This document shows, one piece after another, positions 13,001 through 24,388 of a stretch of DNA of 64,000 bases (the first letter of the stretch is position 1; each line of letters opens with the position of its first letter). The stretch covers positions 5,408,301-5,472,300 of the forward strand of contig OX030957.1 in assembly GCA_943735955.1 (NCBI GenBank). Reading direction: 5' to 3'. The translations under genes and the position numbers were made by a program. The DNA comes from Piscicola geometra. Its lineage: Eukaryota > Annelida > Clitellata > Hirudinida > Piscicolidae. The notes under the pieces are model-generated. The model saw only the letters and a program-made list of their open reading frames with translations, ran no database searches and was not told where the DNA came from.

Positions 13001-15384
13001 AGTCATCGTTTTAAGATGAGTTTATTGATTTTAACATACCTGCTGTTTTTATGATCGACTAAAACATACGTTATTTTGTGGTTTTAATCTCTACGCCGAA
13101 CAAAATAGTAAATATTTCATTATTGAAACCTCGTTCTTTCATATGTTTTGGCAGTAACCATGAATGGCCTCTCTTTGTTGATGCTTTAATTTATTAGGTG
13201 TTTTAACAGACCCACATGCACTCATTCACCCTTTCAAGTACATTGATTTTAAATCGACATTAATTTTCGAAAATACTTTTATTCCAACTTAGAAATATTT
13301 TAAATGTAAAAACAACATTCTTTGTTTTTAATCCAAACAACTCTAAAGCCGCAGCACAATGCTTCTTTTTGATTACTCTAAAAAAAAAATTTAAAAATCG
13401 ATACTTAAGATTTCTAATTAATCAACTATAGCCTACAGTCTATAGCTACCTGATGTTTATCATTTACAAAAATGGATGCAAACAGAGAGTCAGTGTGTGT
13501 GTACGTGACTGTGTGGGTGTTGGAGTGAGTTTTAACTACATTTGCGTGTTTCCATGTTTTTTAGTTGTTACGCGCCGACGTCTCGATTGAGTAGCACACT
13601 GGATGGTGCCTTGATCGGCCATTGACGCTTGCCTCTCTTAATCCTTCCTTCTTTCATTATGAAAAAATTGAGAAAAAGTTTTTTTATTATTGAAAAATTC
13701 GTTCGCTTTATACCTTCATAAATAATTTGGTAATATATATGTTTTTGTGTGTGTAAAAATGAATTATTTTTATTTTTAAAAATTGAATTTATTTTTAATC
13801 ACTAATTAATTAAAACTTAAATTGACGTATTAATACGCGATGGTATCAATGAGACGTTTATGTATACAGCTACTTAATATATGACATGCTAAAGAAATTA
13901 TTATACAATTAGTGTGGGGTGTGTGTGTTTGCACGTGCAAAAGAGAGAGTGTGTGCGTGAGAGTTTGAGGAAGAGTGCATGCGTATAGAGGTATATGCAT
14001 AGAGAGATTCTATGCGCTGCCGCCAGTGAATCCCATGATTTTATTATGAACGTGGATGCGCGTTATAATAAGACAAAGAATAAGAATAGAGTCAAAAAGG
14101 CCGATAATAATGCTCGAGGCAATAACAACAGTGCTGAAGAGAACAATAATGGGGGCTCGTTTAAAAATCAAGTTCTATTACATCTGCAAGCTTGTTTTGT
14201 GATCTCCCTAGGATTGGGTGCTTCATTGAATGTTCGGAATTTCAAAACTTTTCTTAAGCGAACTTTGCAAATTATTTGAAAGCACTATGACACTTATGAA
14301 ACACCTAATTAATTACAAACTGAGTGTTTTCAATTAAATTCTCTTGACTGTCGATGTCCTTTTGTAGTTTGTGAAGACTCTTTGGTGTTGAGACTCCAAG
14401 GAAGGATGCTTAAAACGGCTTAAAGTAAGACTTTTAATTTTATTTTTTTGCCAACGTTTTTTTATTTTTTTGAAACATTAATTAGCAAAGAATATTTTAT
14501 TATTTTGGTTTAGAAATCGAGTCGAAACTTGTTGATATCGATGTTTTTTGCATTGATCTATTATGGATTTGAGAATATGCCAACACAGCTGATCTTTTAG
14601 AAAATGTATTTTTATTTTTTTACTCATTTCAATGCTTTAACAACAAGGCCTTTATGACATTATGCAATCAACATATTCATTTTATAAATCAATGTATAAA
14701 AAACAGACTTTTTTGGTTTGCAAAAGTTTGCTTTTGACTTTAATTCCCTCATGCTACAAAAATGCGTCGAAAAAAGTTATAAGTACTCGGTTTTAAAGTG
14801 CATATTATAAAACATTTATCAACGTGAAAAATAATTTAACCATAATTTTGATTTATCGGAAGTAAATAAATAAATCTTGATTTATTCAAGGATGTTTTTC
14901 CAAGTCACTGGGGCTTTTATTGTTCTTTCAGGGCTCTAATAGAGCGTTGAAGTGAATTTATAACGGAAATAAACAATCATTTACATTAAAAAAACTATAA
15001 TTGAATGGGCTTTTAAATGCATTAAACACTGTCTTGAATATTTTTTATCCTAAATTTAGTTCATGGGAGTTATATTACAGTGTTATTATTTAATGTTTTA
15101 ATAATATTGCTCATTATCTTATTTGTCTTTTATATAAAAAAATATTTTATTCTCGTTTGTTGAATAATTAGCTATTTAAAGCTGTTTCATAGTCAGAAGG
15201 CCGAATTAATTTCAAGAGAATACTTAATCACGTCAACATGTATTTATAAGAATATGTGTTTGTGTGCCTTGTGGGTCTTAATTTTAGTGATTACGGCTAA
15301 AATACAAATCGCAAAACTTAAAATAATTGTTTTTAAAATTTACGAAAATAACGGGGTTTTCAATTAATTCATTAATATTTAATT
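10013..15384. other. no assignable gene
   Basis: Two frames are less AT-biased: 11123-11413 (96 residues, starts MSVRGGANALFDEQDDEVD) and 13995-14279 (94 residues, with NNN and KNK runs). Neither has a recognisable domain or convincing partner exons; either could be an exon of an unknown gene. Confidence 0.4.
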
Positions 15385-15634
15385 TAATTAATAATTGATG
15401 AATATAGAAGTTCTTTGCTTATTAGTCTTTCACTTCTTACTCAAATTAAATTAGTCATAATATTATAGAAATTCAGTTACGAGTATTATTTTTAATTTAC
15501 ATAATTACCATCATGATCATTCTAGTTTTCGAAATTTATCTCCGAACTAAAAGCCTAGAAAAACGAAAAAAATTTCTAAAAATGATATTCTGAACATCAT
15601 GGTTGTCCGAAAAATGTTGTCTTTTACATAATGT
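15385..15634. mobile_element. second copy of the 8.8-kb MITE, 5' part degraded
   Basis: Same orientation. Shared stretches include TTGATGAATAT.GAAGTT, GAAATTCAGT.AC.AGTATT, TCCGAACTAAA and TTTTAC at the right end. The left terminal repeat is not recognisable. Confidence 0.5.
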
Positions 15635-18600
15635 GTAAATTAATAAAAACTCGAAGTTTTTTGTGTAATTCATAATTTAAAAGACTTTTTACGTTGCAAA
15701 ATCTAGTAAACAACCTCGTTACTGTCTTTTGTTAATTATTCATCAATTTAAATTACTATCAAAATAACTTGTTTGCATTGCTCAACTATTCTTTTTTTAA
15801 ATATTACTATTTAAAAACTTTTAAAGCCTATTTTTGCAATTTTTATTTAAAATTCATACTTATACTCTCAAAGCTCGAAAATTTGTGATGATTGTCGGCA
15901 GCAAGTTGTATCGTTTATACCTCCAAGACCAACACCATTTTAGTCCATGTTTTGTCGTCCTCACAGATTAAAACTTCTCTAACATATTCTTTGAACGTCC
16001 ACTCCACTCTTCATCCATTCAAGCAACACTCATCTCTTTAGGAGAATATAAATGCATATAATATTTTTTAACATCTTAATTTCATTTTTAAAGATACTTA
16101 TCGATTATAGAAAAACAGCGTTTTTTTTTATTAAAGTATATGTATCGACTAGATTGATTGTGTGGATGGTTTTTCTCTCTGTCGCGTGTGACACAATATT
16201 ATATTCCAAAACGGTTGTCACTTATCGACACTGTTCGATTACGCTTTCTTTTAGATTCTACCCCAATGAGAAAGACTTGTGAACAATAAAGACAACGAGA
16301 CAATAAGTTATAGTCTTGTTTTATTTGTTTTTATGGTCTATAACACTTTCCTGCAACAAAAACCAACGATTATGCTAGCAGCAATGTATCCATTTTAAAT
16401 TCTTAGATTCCTAGACATTAGATAGTTGTTAGAAAATTAGTTCAATTTTTTTAACATATGCTAAAAAAAATAAAATAAAAAAATTAAAAGTTTCATTTTA
16501 TTTAGTTTGAATACGTTGATTATGATGGAAGAGATGAAATAGAGATGATGGAGTAGTAATAATAGAGACGATGAGGATGATGAGGATGATGATGATGATG
16601 AGAAAAAGGATCAAAAGAGGATGATGATGATGATAAAAGAAGTAATGATAATGATAATGGTAGCGATGATTCAACAATTCACACTGTGTTTGGCCTGGAC
16701 CGTTTATCATGAATCTATTCCTCAAGCTGCTCCGTGCTGTTCAAAGCTACTTCACTGTACTTTTGCTGGAGCATTTTCGAAATGGAATTATTTTCCTAAA
16801 AAATTGCAAAAATGTTTGATTGTTACCTTTTCTTTATTCTTCTAGTAATTTATTAAATATTCATTTATTTGTTCATTTTTTATGTAATAGAATACACAAC
16901 AGCCACTTTGTTCAATTCATCTTTTGAACTCTCTACTAAAAAAATAAATATCTTCATTCCATCAAATACAAATCACGAAATTATCCTCTTCCTCTTCTGC
17001 GCGCATTCTTCAGACCAAAGTTCTTCTAGATACCTGCAACAGAAAAGCTCTCACTTGTCCATTTAACTTGCATTTATTCTCACTATCTCCCAGACTACTC
17101 GCTTTAAAACTTCCAAATCATGATAATACTGTTTTTTTTCTTTATTCGATGTTTAAAACTCAAATATTTATTTTGATTACTTTTTGTATTAATGAGTTTA
17201 GACGGTAGTCAGTTTATTGTGGTTTTGATTATAATTTGAAATCTATTCATTCATATATGTGCTTATCTGCTTGGTATGATAAAATGTGTTAGTATGACTA
17301 ATCGAATAGATCACGAAAACGCACCTAAATAAAAAAATTAAAAATACGTTAGATCAACAAAAATTGTAGGATCAAACAAAGTTCAAAGTTAATTTGAAAA
17401 ATATAGTATAATATAATACCTTTCTTGCTTCTAAAAGGTAAAATAGAAGTATTGTGATTTTCAGAAGGTTTTTCACAATTTTTCGTTTTCTCAAATATGT
17501 TTAATCTTCAACAATAACAAAATCTAGCAGCTTGAAAAAGAAACTTGTAATTTTTAAAGTTTTAATACTTTGAGTTGATGAGCTCTTTTAGCATCTTCTC
17601 TCAAATCCTAATTGACGCGATAACTTGTTAATTCTTGTTGACAGTTCTACAAATTTTCGCGAAAAAAACTAGGTTTGCAAAAGGATGGATTAAGCTGTTT
17701 TGATGGTAAGCTTGCATCGAAAGTTTCAACATTTCGTTTTATCCACTTTTTTGAATTATGAATTTGCGGGAATAAAATTCAGCTCGGTAAGAATTCTTTC
17801 AAACACTTGTTTATTCAGTATCATTTTCAGAGTTATCATTTCTTTATTTTCTTTATCATTCTCATCACTCTATTTTGTTACACCTTAATTCTCGTTTACG
17901 TTAATATCAGCATCATCATCATCACCTTCATCATCATTATCAAAAACAGTATTACTCTAGCGTAGTCTTCCCAAGGGATCCAATAAAATATCTTGCAAGG
18001 TTTTTCATTGGAGAGTCTTTTAAATGTTCCACTATTTTTACTTCTGAGCATTAAATGTTCAGAAAACACTTGTTTTGCTTTTTGTATTTTTTGTATGTGT
18101 GTTTGAAGAAAAAAAAACACTTTTATGTGTAAAAATTGTATATATTTAGGAATTTCTTTCTATACTTGTTAATTTTATAAACTAAATCAATATTTTTTTT
18201 TATTAATTATTTTTTAATTACTTTTTATGCGCCTAAAAGACTGAAGAGAGAGTCTGTAGTGTAATATTGATGGAAATTGATGAGGCGTCCCCATTACTCT
18301 AATGTGGACCAGATTCCATCTAATAAATTTAAAGATAAAATAACAATAATTTGTATTCTTTGAATTTTATACAATTTTTTATGATTTTTGCTATAGTTCT
18401 TTTCTTCTTATAACCTAATAATATTACATAATTCTACTCTTGCAAGACACTACTAATCGAGTTTATATTGATATAAACTTTAATTTTTAAAAAGATATCA
18501 ATGTGAATAAAAGTAATTCACAAATATTTCTAAAAATAGTTTAGTATTAAACTTGAAGGAATTTTATAAGAAAGTGAAAAGAAATACATTACATTAATCT

Positions 18601-18835
18601 GAAAAAGAACAGATCTGCTTCTAATACTCAGAAAGATATTCTTAATTAGTTTATTTTATAAATTTTTATTATAAAGAGACAGTTTTTCGTGAGTGATGCT
18701 TATTTAAAAAAAATTTCAATGTACTTTGAAAACTATTATAACTTATTATTTTATTATAAAAGCTGGAAAAAATGTAAAAATTTGACTAAAAAACAAACTT
18801 GTAAAATTAATTTTAATAAGTTTTAATCTTTCATA
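15635..18835. other. no gene; small ATG/CAT repeats
   Basis: GAT-rich patch at 16,560-16,640 and CAT-rich patch at 17,908-17,940. No coding signal. Confidence 0.5.
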
Positions 18836-18950
18836 TACAATACAATACAATACAAAGACGAATACAATGACGAATATTATTAACGTGGAGTAAACCTGGA
18901 CGAGCTTCAAGACCACATATAATAGAATAAAAATGGGAGTTTCAAACATA
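18836..18950 (-). mobile_element. second truncated LINE 3' end, adjacent copy
   Basis: A second copy of the tail domain (18885-18916) with its own TACAA microsatellite (18836-18855), directly beyond the end of the LINE. It is probably a short 5'-truncated insertion or a duplication of the 3' end. Confidence 0.75.
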
Positions 18951-19114
18951 TACAATACAATACAATACAATACAACGACGAGTATTATTAACGTGGCGTA
19001 AACCCGGACGGGCTTCAAGACCACTTGGTTATGGAAAATTTGATAATAATATTAATGATAGATGAATAAATGGAAAGTATAGGAAAAGTAAGTTATTGAA
19101 ATTTAACAATAAAA

Positions 19115-19200
19115 TCATATATATATATATATATACATACATATGCACATATATAAACATATATATATATTTTTTTTTTTTAAATAAACAAATTTTTTTT
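19115..19200. repeat. (TA)n and poly(T) in the LINE 3'UTR
   Basis: TA dinucleotides with CATA interruptions and two T runs, inside the 3'UTR of the 19-22 kb LINE. Confidence 0.8.
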
Positions 19201-19362
19201 TTTTAAAGATTGAAAGTGAAATGATAATAACAATAAATTTAAGAAAATGTAAGAAAATATTTTACAATTATTATTGACCATTAGTATAAATATAAAAAAG
19301 AATGATATTGGGAAGCAAGAAATTGATTAATGAAAAATGAGCAGTTAATTTATAAGTTATTG

Positions 19363-22300
19363 TTATCGGTCGAACAAGTACGTTTTCAGGGAACGGCTGA
19401 ATGTCGCGGTCGAGCTCGGGGATTTGAGTCTATTGGGAAGACTATTCCAAAGAGTCGGCGCTGCAACAAAAAAGCTTCTTGCACCTGCATACTTGAGTTT
19501 GTAGCTCTGTGGAACTACATCTCTTGACCTAGCAGACCTGAGTCTTTCCCTCTGGGGAAGACTTGCTCTCATGACAATGCTACTCGACAAATAATCTGGG
19601 CACTCATTAGACAGACACTTGTGCATTAACAAGATGTTTTTGTATTCAATTCTATTTTCAACACGAAGCCAGTGAAGCTCTTTGAGAACAGGGCTGATGT
19701 GATCATACTTTCTAGCACCTGTTATGAGCCTAGCTGTGGTGTTGATTATAGACTGAATTTTCTGCAGCTGCGTCATTGGCAACCCAGTAAGAATGATATT
19801 GCCATAGTCAATTCGACTGAGAACCAAAGCAGAAGCCAATGTTCTCAGTGAGTCCTTTGTCAATAACCATCTTATGGATCGTATTTGGCGTAAAGAAGCA
19901 AAGCAGGTTTGAGTCATCTTATTGATGTGTGTCGTCATGGTGAGGTCTTTGTCGAGATAAACACCTAGGTTTCTGACACTATCGGAAGGAATTATCTCGT
20001 TCTGACAAATGCGAACTGGATCTTTGGGAGTGTGAGTAGAGTTTCGACGGGATGAGAGCCAGATAACTTCAGTTTTGCTGGAGTTAAGTTTCAGTTGATT
20101 GGCACCCATCCAAGCAGCAATTTCATCAATGCATGATGACACCCTTGCTTGCAGGTCAGCCTGATGACCTTTAATGCAATGACCGTAAATCTGGGTGTCA
20201 TCAGCGTACTGATGAAAAGCGAGCTCATGTCTAGCTGCTATTCTTTCCAAATCTCCAGTGTACAAAGAGAACAGTAAAGGACCAAGAACTGAACCTTGGG
20301 GGACTCCTACAGCGGAAACCGACATTGTCGATTTTGTCCCACTACAGCGGATGTCAAAACATCTGTCATTTAAGTAGTCCCTAAACCATTCTAACGCAGA
20401 GTCAGAGAAACCATAGGAGATGTGCAGTCTTCGGAGCAGTGTAGCATGATCTACCAGATCGAAAGCTGCCGATAGATCAAGCAAAACTAACAATGTAAGC
20501 TTACCGTCATCTGCTGCCCTAACGATGTCTGAAAAGACTTTGGTTATGGCAGTTTCTGTCGAATGATGACGACGGTAGGCTGACTGCAAGGGAGGGAAAA
20601 GATGGAATTCTGCGAGGTAGTTGACTACTCTGTGGAGAACTAATCTTTCCATGAGTTTGGACAACACCCTCAAGTTTGAAATAGGCCTGTACGACGAAGT
20701 TTCAGTGAGTTTAAGACTTGGCTTCTTGAGCAGTGGCGTGATGTAGGCCGACTTGAAAGACTTCGGAACCCTGCCTGCCGAAAAAGACCTGTTGAATAAG
20801 CTCACTAAAAAAGGAGCAATAATTCCAGATATCTCCTTCAACAGCCATGTAGGAACCGGGTCATTCGAGCACTGCTTATTCGGAAGCCCTTGAATAGCCC
20901 TAACTACTTCTTCTTCGTCGACTATGCTGAACCCATTCAAACTGAGCCCGTGCTCGCAGAATGAAAATGTTGGGTCATCTTGGGCATTGATTGACCTTCT
21001 CGCCGACGCAACTTTCTCTGTGAGATGTGCGTGATAGTCATCAGCACTGATGCCTGAGACTGACGACGTCTTACTTCTGCCCGCGATGCTATTGATGAGT
21101 TTCCAGGTGTCAGCTGGCTTCCCTTTGGACTGAGAGAGCTTCAAGTTCCAGAACTGCTCTCGCTTGCGTCTGCACAGACTCTTGTAAACTTTCAACTGCT
21201 TGACCCAGGCAGTACGTGCTTGCTCATTTTTTGACTTACTGTAGCTTCTCTCGAGACTTCTCTTAAGGCGTTTAGAGGCACGACACTCATGGTCAAACCA
21301 AGGGTCCGAAGGCCTCTGGTGCACTCTAACAGTCTTAAGAGGAATCAACTTATCGAGAATGCTAGTCAAAGTGGAGCTGTAGAAGTCAGCAGCTGAATCT
21401 ACATCAAGGTCAGTGCTAGACGAGAGTGGAGACAATCGAACCTGTTGAGCAAACTCTGTTCTATCCAAGAGTTTCCAGCGTCTACTAGAAGTTTTTTTGT
21501 ACACAGGAGGAGGCTTGGCCAGTTGACACTTCCAGACCAACAGTTTGTGGTCAGAGAAGCCTATCTCAATGCAGTCAACTTCAAGACTCTTTCTCGAGGC
21601 AACAACATCAAGCCACCCTCCCTGACTATGGGTTGGTTGGTTGACTGATGACTGGAAACCATGAGAGCTCAGGATATTCTGAAACATCTGAGTATCGTTA
21701 TCACTTGGATTTTCAAGGTGGAAGTTGAAATCTCCCAGGATTAATACTTCTTCACTGTATGTGGCCAAGGTGCTCATGATTTCATTGAAATCCTTGAAGA
21801 ACACGCTAGAAGCATAACCTGTTCGATAAACAACTAAACCAATGACCGCCCTTGAACCAGAAGTGATTCTGACACAAAGATGCTCAAGAGTTGAGGACTG
21901 AACTTCTGTGTCCAATGGTGCAACCTGGAATCCAGAGTCAGCCACGACTGCAACTCCCCCGTGGTTTGTATGCAGCGTGTTTACTGTATTGGAGAGTCTA
22001 GGCCTTGATCTTTCGACCACTACCAAGCCCTCCTGCCGCAGTCGGCTGATACAGACTGACTCAGGATCATGCCAAGTTTCAACCAGAAACAGTCCGTCTA
22101 TCTTGTACTCTTTCATGGTCTCCAGAACATCATCCACCTTATTGTGGAGAGACCTAGTATTGAGTAGGCCCAGCAAGACTGAAGGCCCACTCTTCTGACA
22201 TTTGTGCCGATCAACTTTCTCATGGACAACTGGCACATGGCTTCTAAGAGCGTGCCGGCTTTGGCGTTCCTTTACAAGTTTTCCGCCTCGTCTGCCACGA

Positions 22301-22437
22301 TAGTGCCAATGCTGGCGGTGCCTTGCCAATCCTAGTCTGTTGATGGTCGCTCTAGCCTCTGCACTAAGCTCCCCATTATTGTTATTATTAAATTGTAAAA
22401 AGAATTCTTTTGAATAAATTTGCATAGGATAGAACAA
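19363..22437 (-). CDS. LINE ORF2: endonuclease-reverse transcriptase, intact
   Basis: A 1,024-residue uninterrupted frame. The N-terminal third is an APE-type endonuclease (LLGLLNTRSLHNKVDD, LFLVETW, ILGDFNFHL, FSDHKLLVW). The middle is the reverse transcriptase: ITPLLKKPSL, SYRPISNLRVLSKLMERLV, QSAYRRHHSTETA, LLVLLDLSAAFDLVDH, VPQGSVLGPLLFSLY, and the catalytic HQYADDTQIY box. The C-terminus has the usual non-LTR ending (FFVAAPTLWNSLPNRLKSP...LKTYLF). Motif style fits the CR1/L2/jockey group. No ORF1 is seen upstream. The first residues (FLQFNNNNNG...) may be read-through of the leader. The lack of stops suggests recent insertion. Confidence 0.93.
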   Translation of the reverse strand: MFYPMQIYSKEFFLQFNNNNNGELSAEARATINRLGLARHRQHWHYRGRRGGKLVKERQSRHALRSHVPVVHEKVDRHKCQKSGPSVLLGLLNTRSLHNKVDDVLETMKEYKIDGLFLVETWHDPESVCISRLRQEGLVVVERSRPRLSNTVNTLHTNHGGVAVVADSGFQVAPLDTEVQSSTLEHLCVRITSGSRAVIGLVVYRTGYASSVFFKDFNEIMSTLATYSEEVLILGDFNFHLENPSDNDTQMFQNILSSHGFQSSVNQPTHSQGGWLDVVASRKSLEVDCIEIGFSDHKLLVWKCQLAKPPPVYKKTSSRRWKLLDRTEFAQQVRLSPLSSSTDLDVDSAADFYSSTLTSILDKLIPLKTVRVHQRPSDPWFDHECRASKRLKRSLERSYSKSKNEQARTAWVKQLKVYKSLCRRKREQFWNLKLSQSKGKPADTWKLINSIAGRSKTSSVSGISADDYHAHLTEKVASARRSINAQDDPTFSFCEHGLSLNGFSIVDEEEVVRAIQGLPNKQCSNDPVPTWLLKEISGIIAPFLVSLFNRSFSAGRVPKSFKSAYITPLLKKPSLKLTETSSYRPISNLRVLSKLMERLVLHRVVNYLAEFHLFPPLQSAYRRHHSTETAITKVFSDIVRAADDGKLTLLVLLDLSAAFDLVDHATLLRRLHISYGFSDSALEWFRDYLNDRCFDIRCSGTKSTMSVSAVGVPQGSVLGPLLFSLYTGDLERIAARHELAFHQYADDTQIYGHCIKGHQADLQARVSSCIDEIAAWMGANQLKLNSSKTEVIWLSSRRNSTHTPKDPVRICQNEIIPSDSVRNLGVYLDKDLTMTTHINKMTQTCFASLRQIRSIRWLLTKDSLRTLASALVLSRIDYGNIILTGLPMTQLQKIQSIINTTARLITGARKYDHISPVLKELHWLRVENRIEYKNILLMHKCLSNECPDYLSSSIVMRASLPQRERLRSARSRDVVPQSYKLKYAGARSFFVAAPTLWNSLPNRLKSPSSTATFSRSLKTYLFDR

Positions 22438-22477
22438 TAATAATGATAAAAATAAAATAGTTTAGAGACTAAAATAT

Positions 22478-22528
22478 CAGTGTTATGTCAGGCGAAACCA
22501 TGCCATAGTTTCACCTAACATAACACTG
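22478..22528 (-). other. long hairpin upstream of LINE ORF2
   Basis: Arms of 21 bases (22478-22498 and 22508-22528) are inverted repeats with 19 of 21 matches around a 9-base loop. In the LINE-sense RNA the two mismatches are G-U wobbles; in the other strand they are C-A mismatches. This favours a structured RNA of the LINE leader over a DNA palindrome. Confidence 0.75.
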
Positions 22529-22530
22529 AC

Positions 22531-24380
22531 AGTTACTATGGGAAAGGATTTTAGATTTGTTAGAAAAATTAATATAATGGGAAAAAGAATATTATAATTA
22601 AGTATGTTTTAATCAACTCACCGGTCTTTGATTGACACAATATATGGTTAAATTTAATCAATTTAACTCACCGGCAGGTTGATAACAAACAACTATTTAT
22701 GTATAAAAACTCGTAAATACAAAATTCACCAAAATATGAATAGAAATAATTAATATAAACTAATTTAAATAAAATATTATCTTAAAAATATGTTATTTAC
22801 GAGTAAAATGGTATAAAACTTGTCAAATTTAAAAGGCAACCGTTTTGGCGCCTAACATATTACAATTTTATCATTTTCGCATAAATCTATTAAAAAGAAT
22901 GACAAATGCTTCAACTTTAACCCTTTTCTCCAAAGTGTATGGATTCAATTTTATAAGAGGAACCTGACACGATGGTGGAGCAGACGTGATCTCTTATGGT
23001 AAGACTATTGACCACACTCGTCAGTTTAAGTATTCAGCAAAAAAATAATAATGAACAGAACAATAATAACTAATTTAGGCAAGTTTGACCTTTAAAAAAT
23101 GAAAATTTGCATACCAATAAGAAGAGTATGCTGAAATCAATTTAAAAATCGACCAGTAACGAGAGGCCATCATTAAGGCATTTTTCAATAGATTCGAACT
23201 GTTAAAGGCCAATAGGATTGTAACAATGCAATTTAAACGGGTATTAGACCCTTGAATACTTTTCTAGAACATTGAGAACTGTTTCATAAGCACCATTTCA
23301 ATCAACATTTTCACGCGATAACAAGAAAAATGACATAATGACATGTCAAGGCACGGCATTCCATGTGTAGCGATGAAGAGAAAGATAACGAATAAGAAGA
23401 ATTAAATTTGTTCGTACATAGTGCCTGTATCCGATGAGTAAGTTGAAGGATCTCAGTTTAACTGCGCCGTTCAAGAATGCGCAAGATCTATGCAGATGTT
23501 TGTAGGTCAGTAATATTGATGCGCAAGAGAGTGGATGCTCGAGTTGTGGAGATGTGTCACTCTTTCTCTCCTCCGGACAAAGGGGACAGAAAGAATTGAT
23601 TCAATGTCTACGAACCTTGATGCATTCAAATTGACGCTTCATATGCAAAATGGACAGTTTTTGTTACAAGCAATGAAGTAGCAATAAATTCTCATTAAAA
23701 AAGTTATTTAGTTTCGGTTCAATTGAGAAGAAAAGCTGATTTGACTATTTGATTATTTTTTTCATGTGCTATAAACACAAGCAGGCCTAGAAACCACTTT
23801 TTGTCTTTGTTTGTATCGTTTCCTTAGTATCGCTCCCAGCATTCCTACTACATTTGTCTGTTCTCCTACTAAAACTCAATCAATGCTCTGTAATTACTTT
23901 TGCAAGATAGAAATTATCTCGGTGCAAAATAACTTTTCAATTTTTTACATTTTTCATTTAATTTTTTTAACTTATAGAAAATAGAAGTTTTTGTAAATAT
24001 AAAACTTGTATACATGATTTTTGCTTAAAAATCTATTTTGACGAACTATTTTTCATAATGTAATTTCCTTGAATTGATTTTTTTTAGAGATTTTTAAAAG
24101 CTTTCATGCATAAATATATTTTTCATTTTTTAAACCCATTCATTTATTTGTCTCTAACACAATAAAAATCGTGTAGAATTATCAAACAACAACAAAAAAC
24201 ATGAATTATTTTTTTCAAGAATTTTAAAGTTGAATCACCGCAAAACAATCATTTTCAAACACACAATGAATTGATAGAAGTATTTAAAAAGGGTGATTTT
24301 GAGTCTTTTCAAGGAATCCATGAAAGCAGTTCACTTCTCCCCAGGCTGCCCAGACACCATGCACACCTTTTTCTTTGGGG
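22531..24380. other. no feature seen
   Basis: AT-rich, unique-looking DNA between the LINE and the hAT element. A motif TTAACTCACCGG is repeated (about 22,615 and 22,665). Confidence 0.5.
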
Positions 24381-24388
24381 GTCTAGAC
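24381..24388. repeat. hAT target site duplication, left
   Basis: GTCTAGAC, identical to the copy at 25992-25999. Confidence 0.93.

Larger units (their letters stand above)
18951..22530 (-). mobile_element. non-LTR retrotransposon (CR1/L2-like), near complete 3' half
   Basis: The element reads on the minus strand: a leader with a hairpin (22,478-22,528), ORF2, about 390 bp of AT-rich 3'UTR, a 32-base conserved tail domain (18,993-19,024) and a terminal TTGTA-type microsatellite (18,951-18,975). The 5' boundary is not defined and ORF1 is absent, so it is probably 5' truncated. No clear target duplication was found. Confidence 0.8.

Noticed and set aside
18746..19024. 92-codon minus-strand frame
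   Set aside because: Spans two copies of the LINE 3' tail and TACAA repeats; not protein-like.
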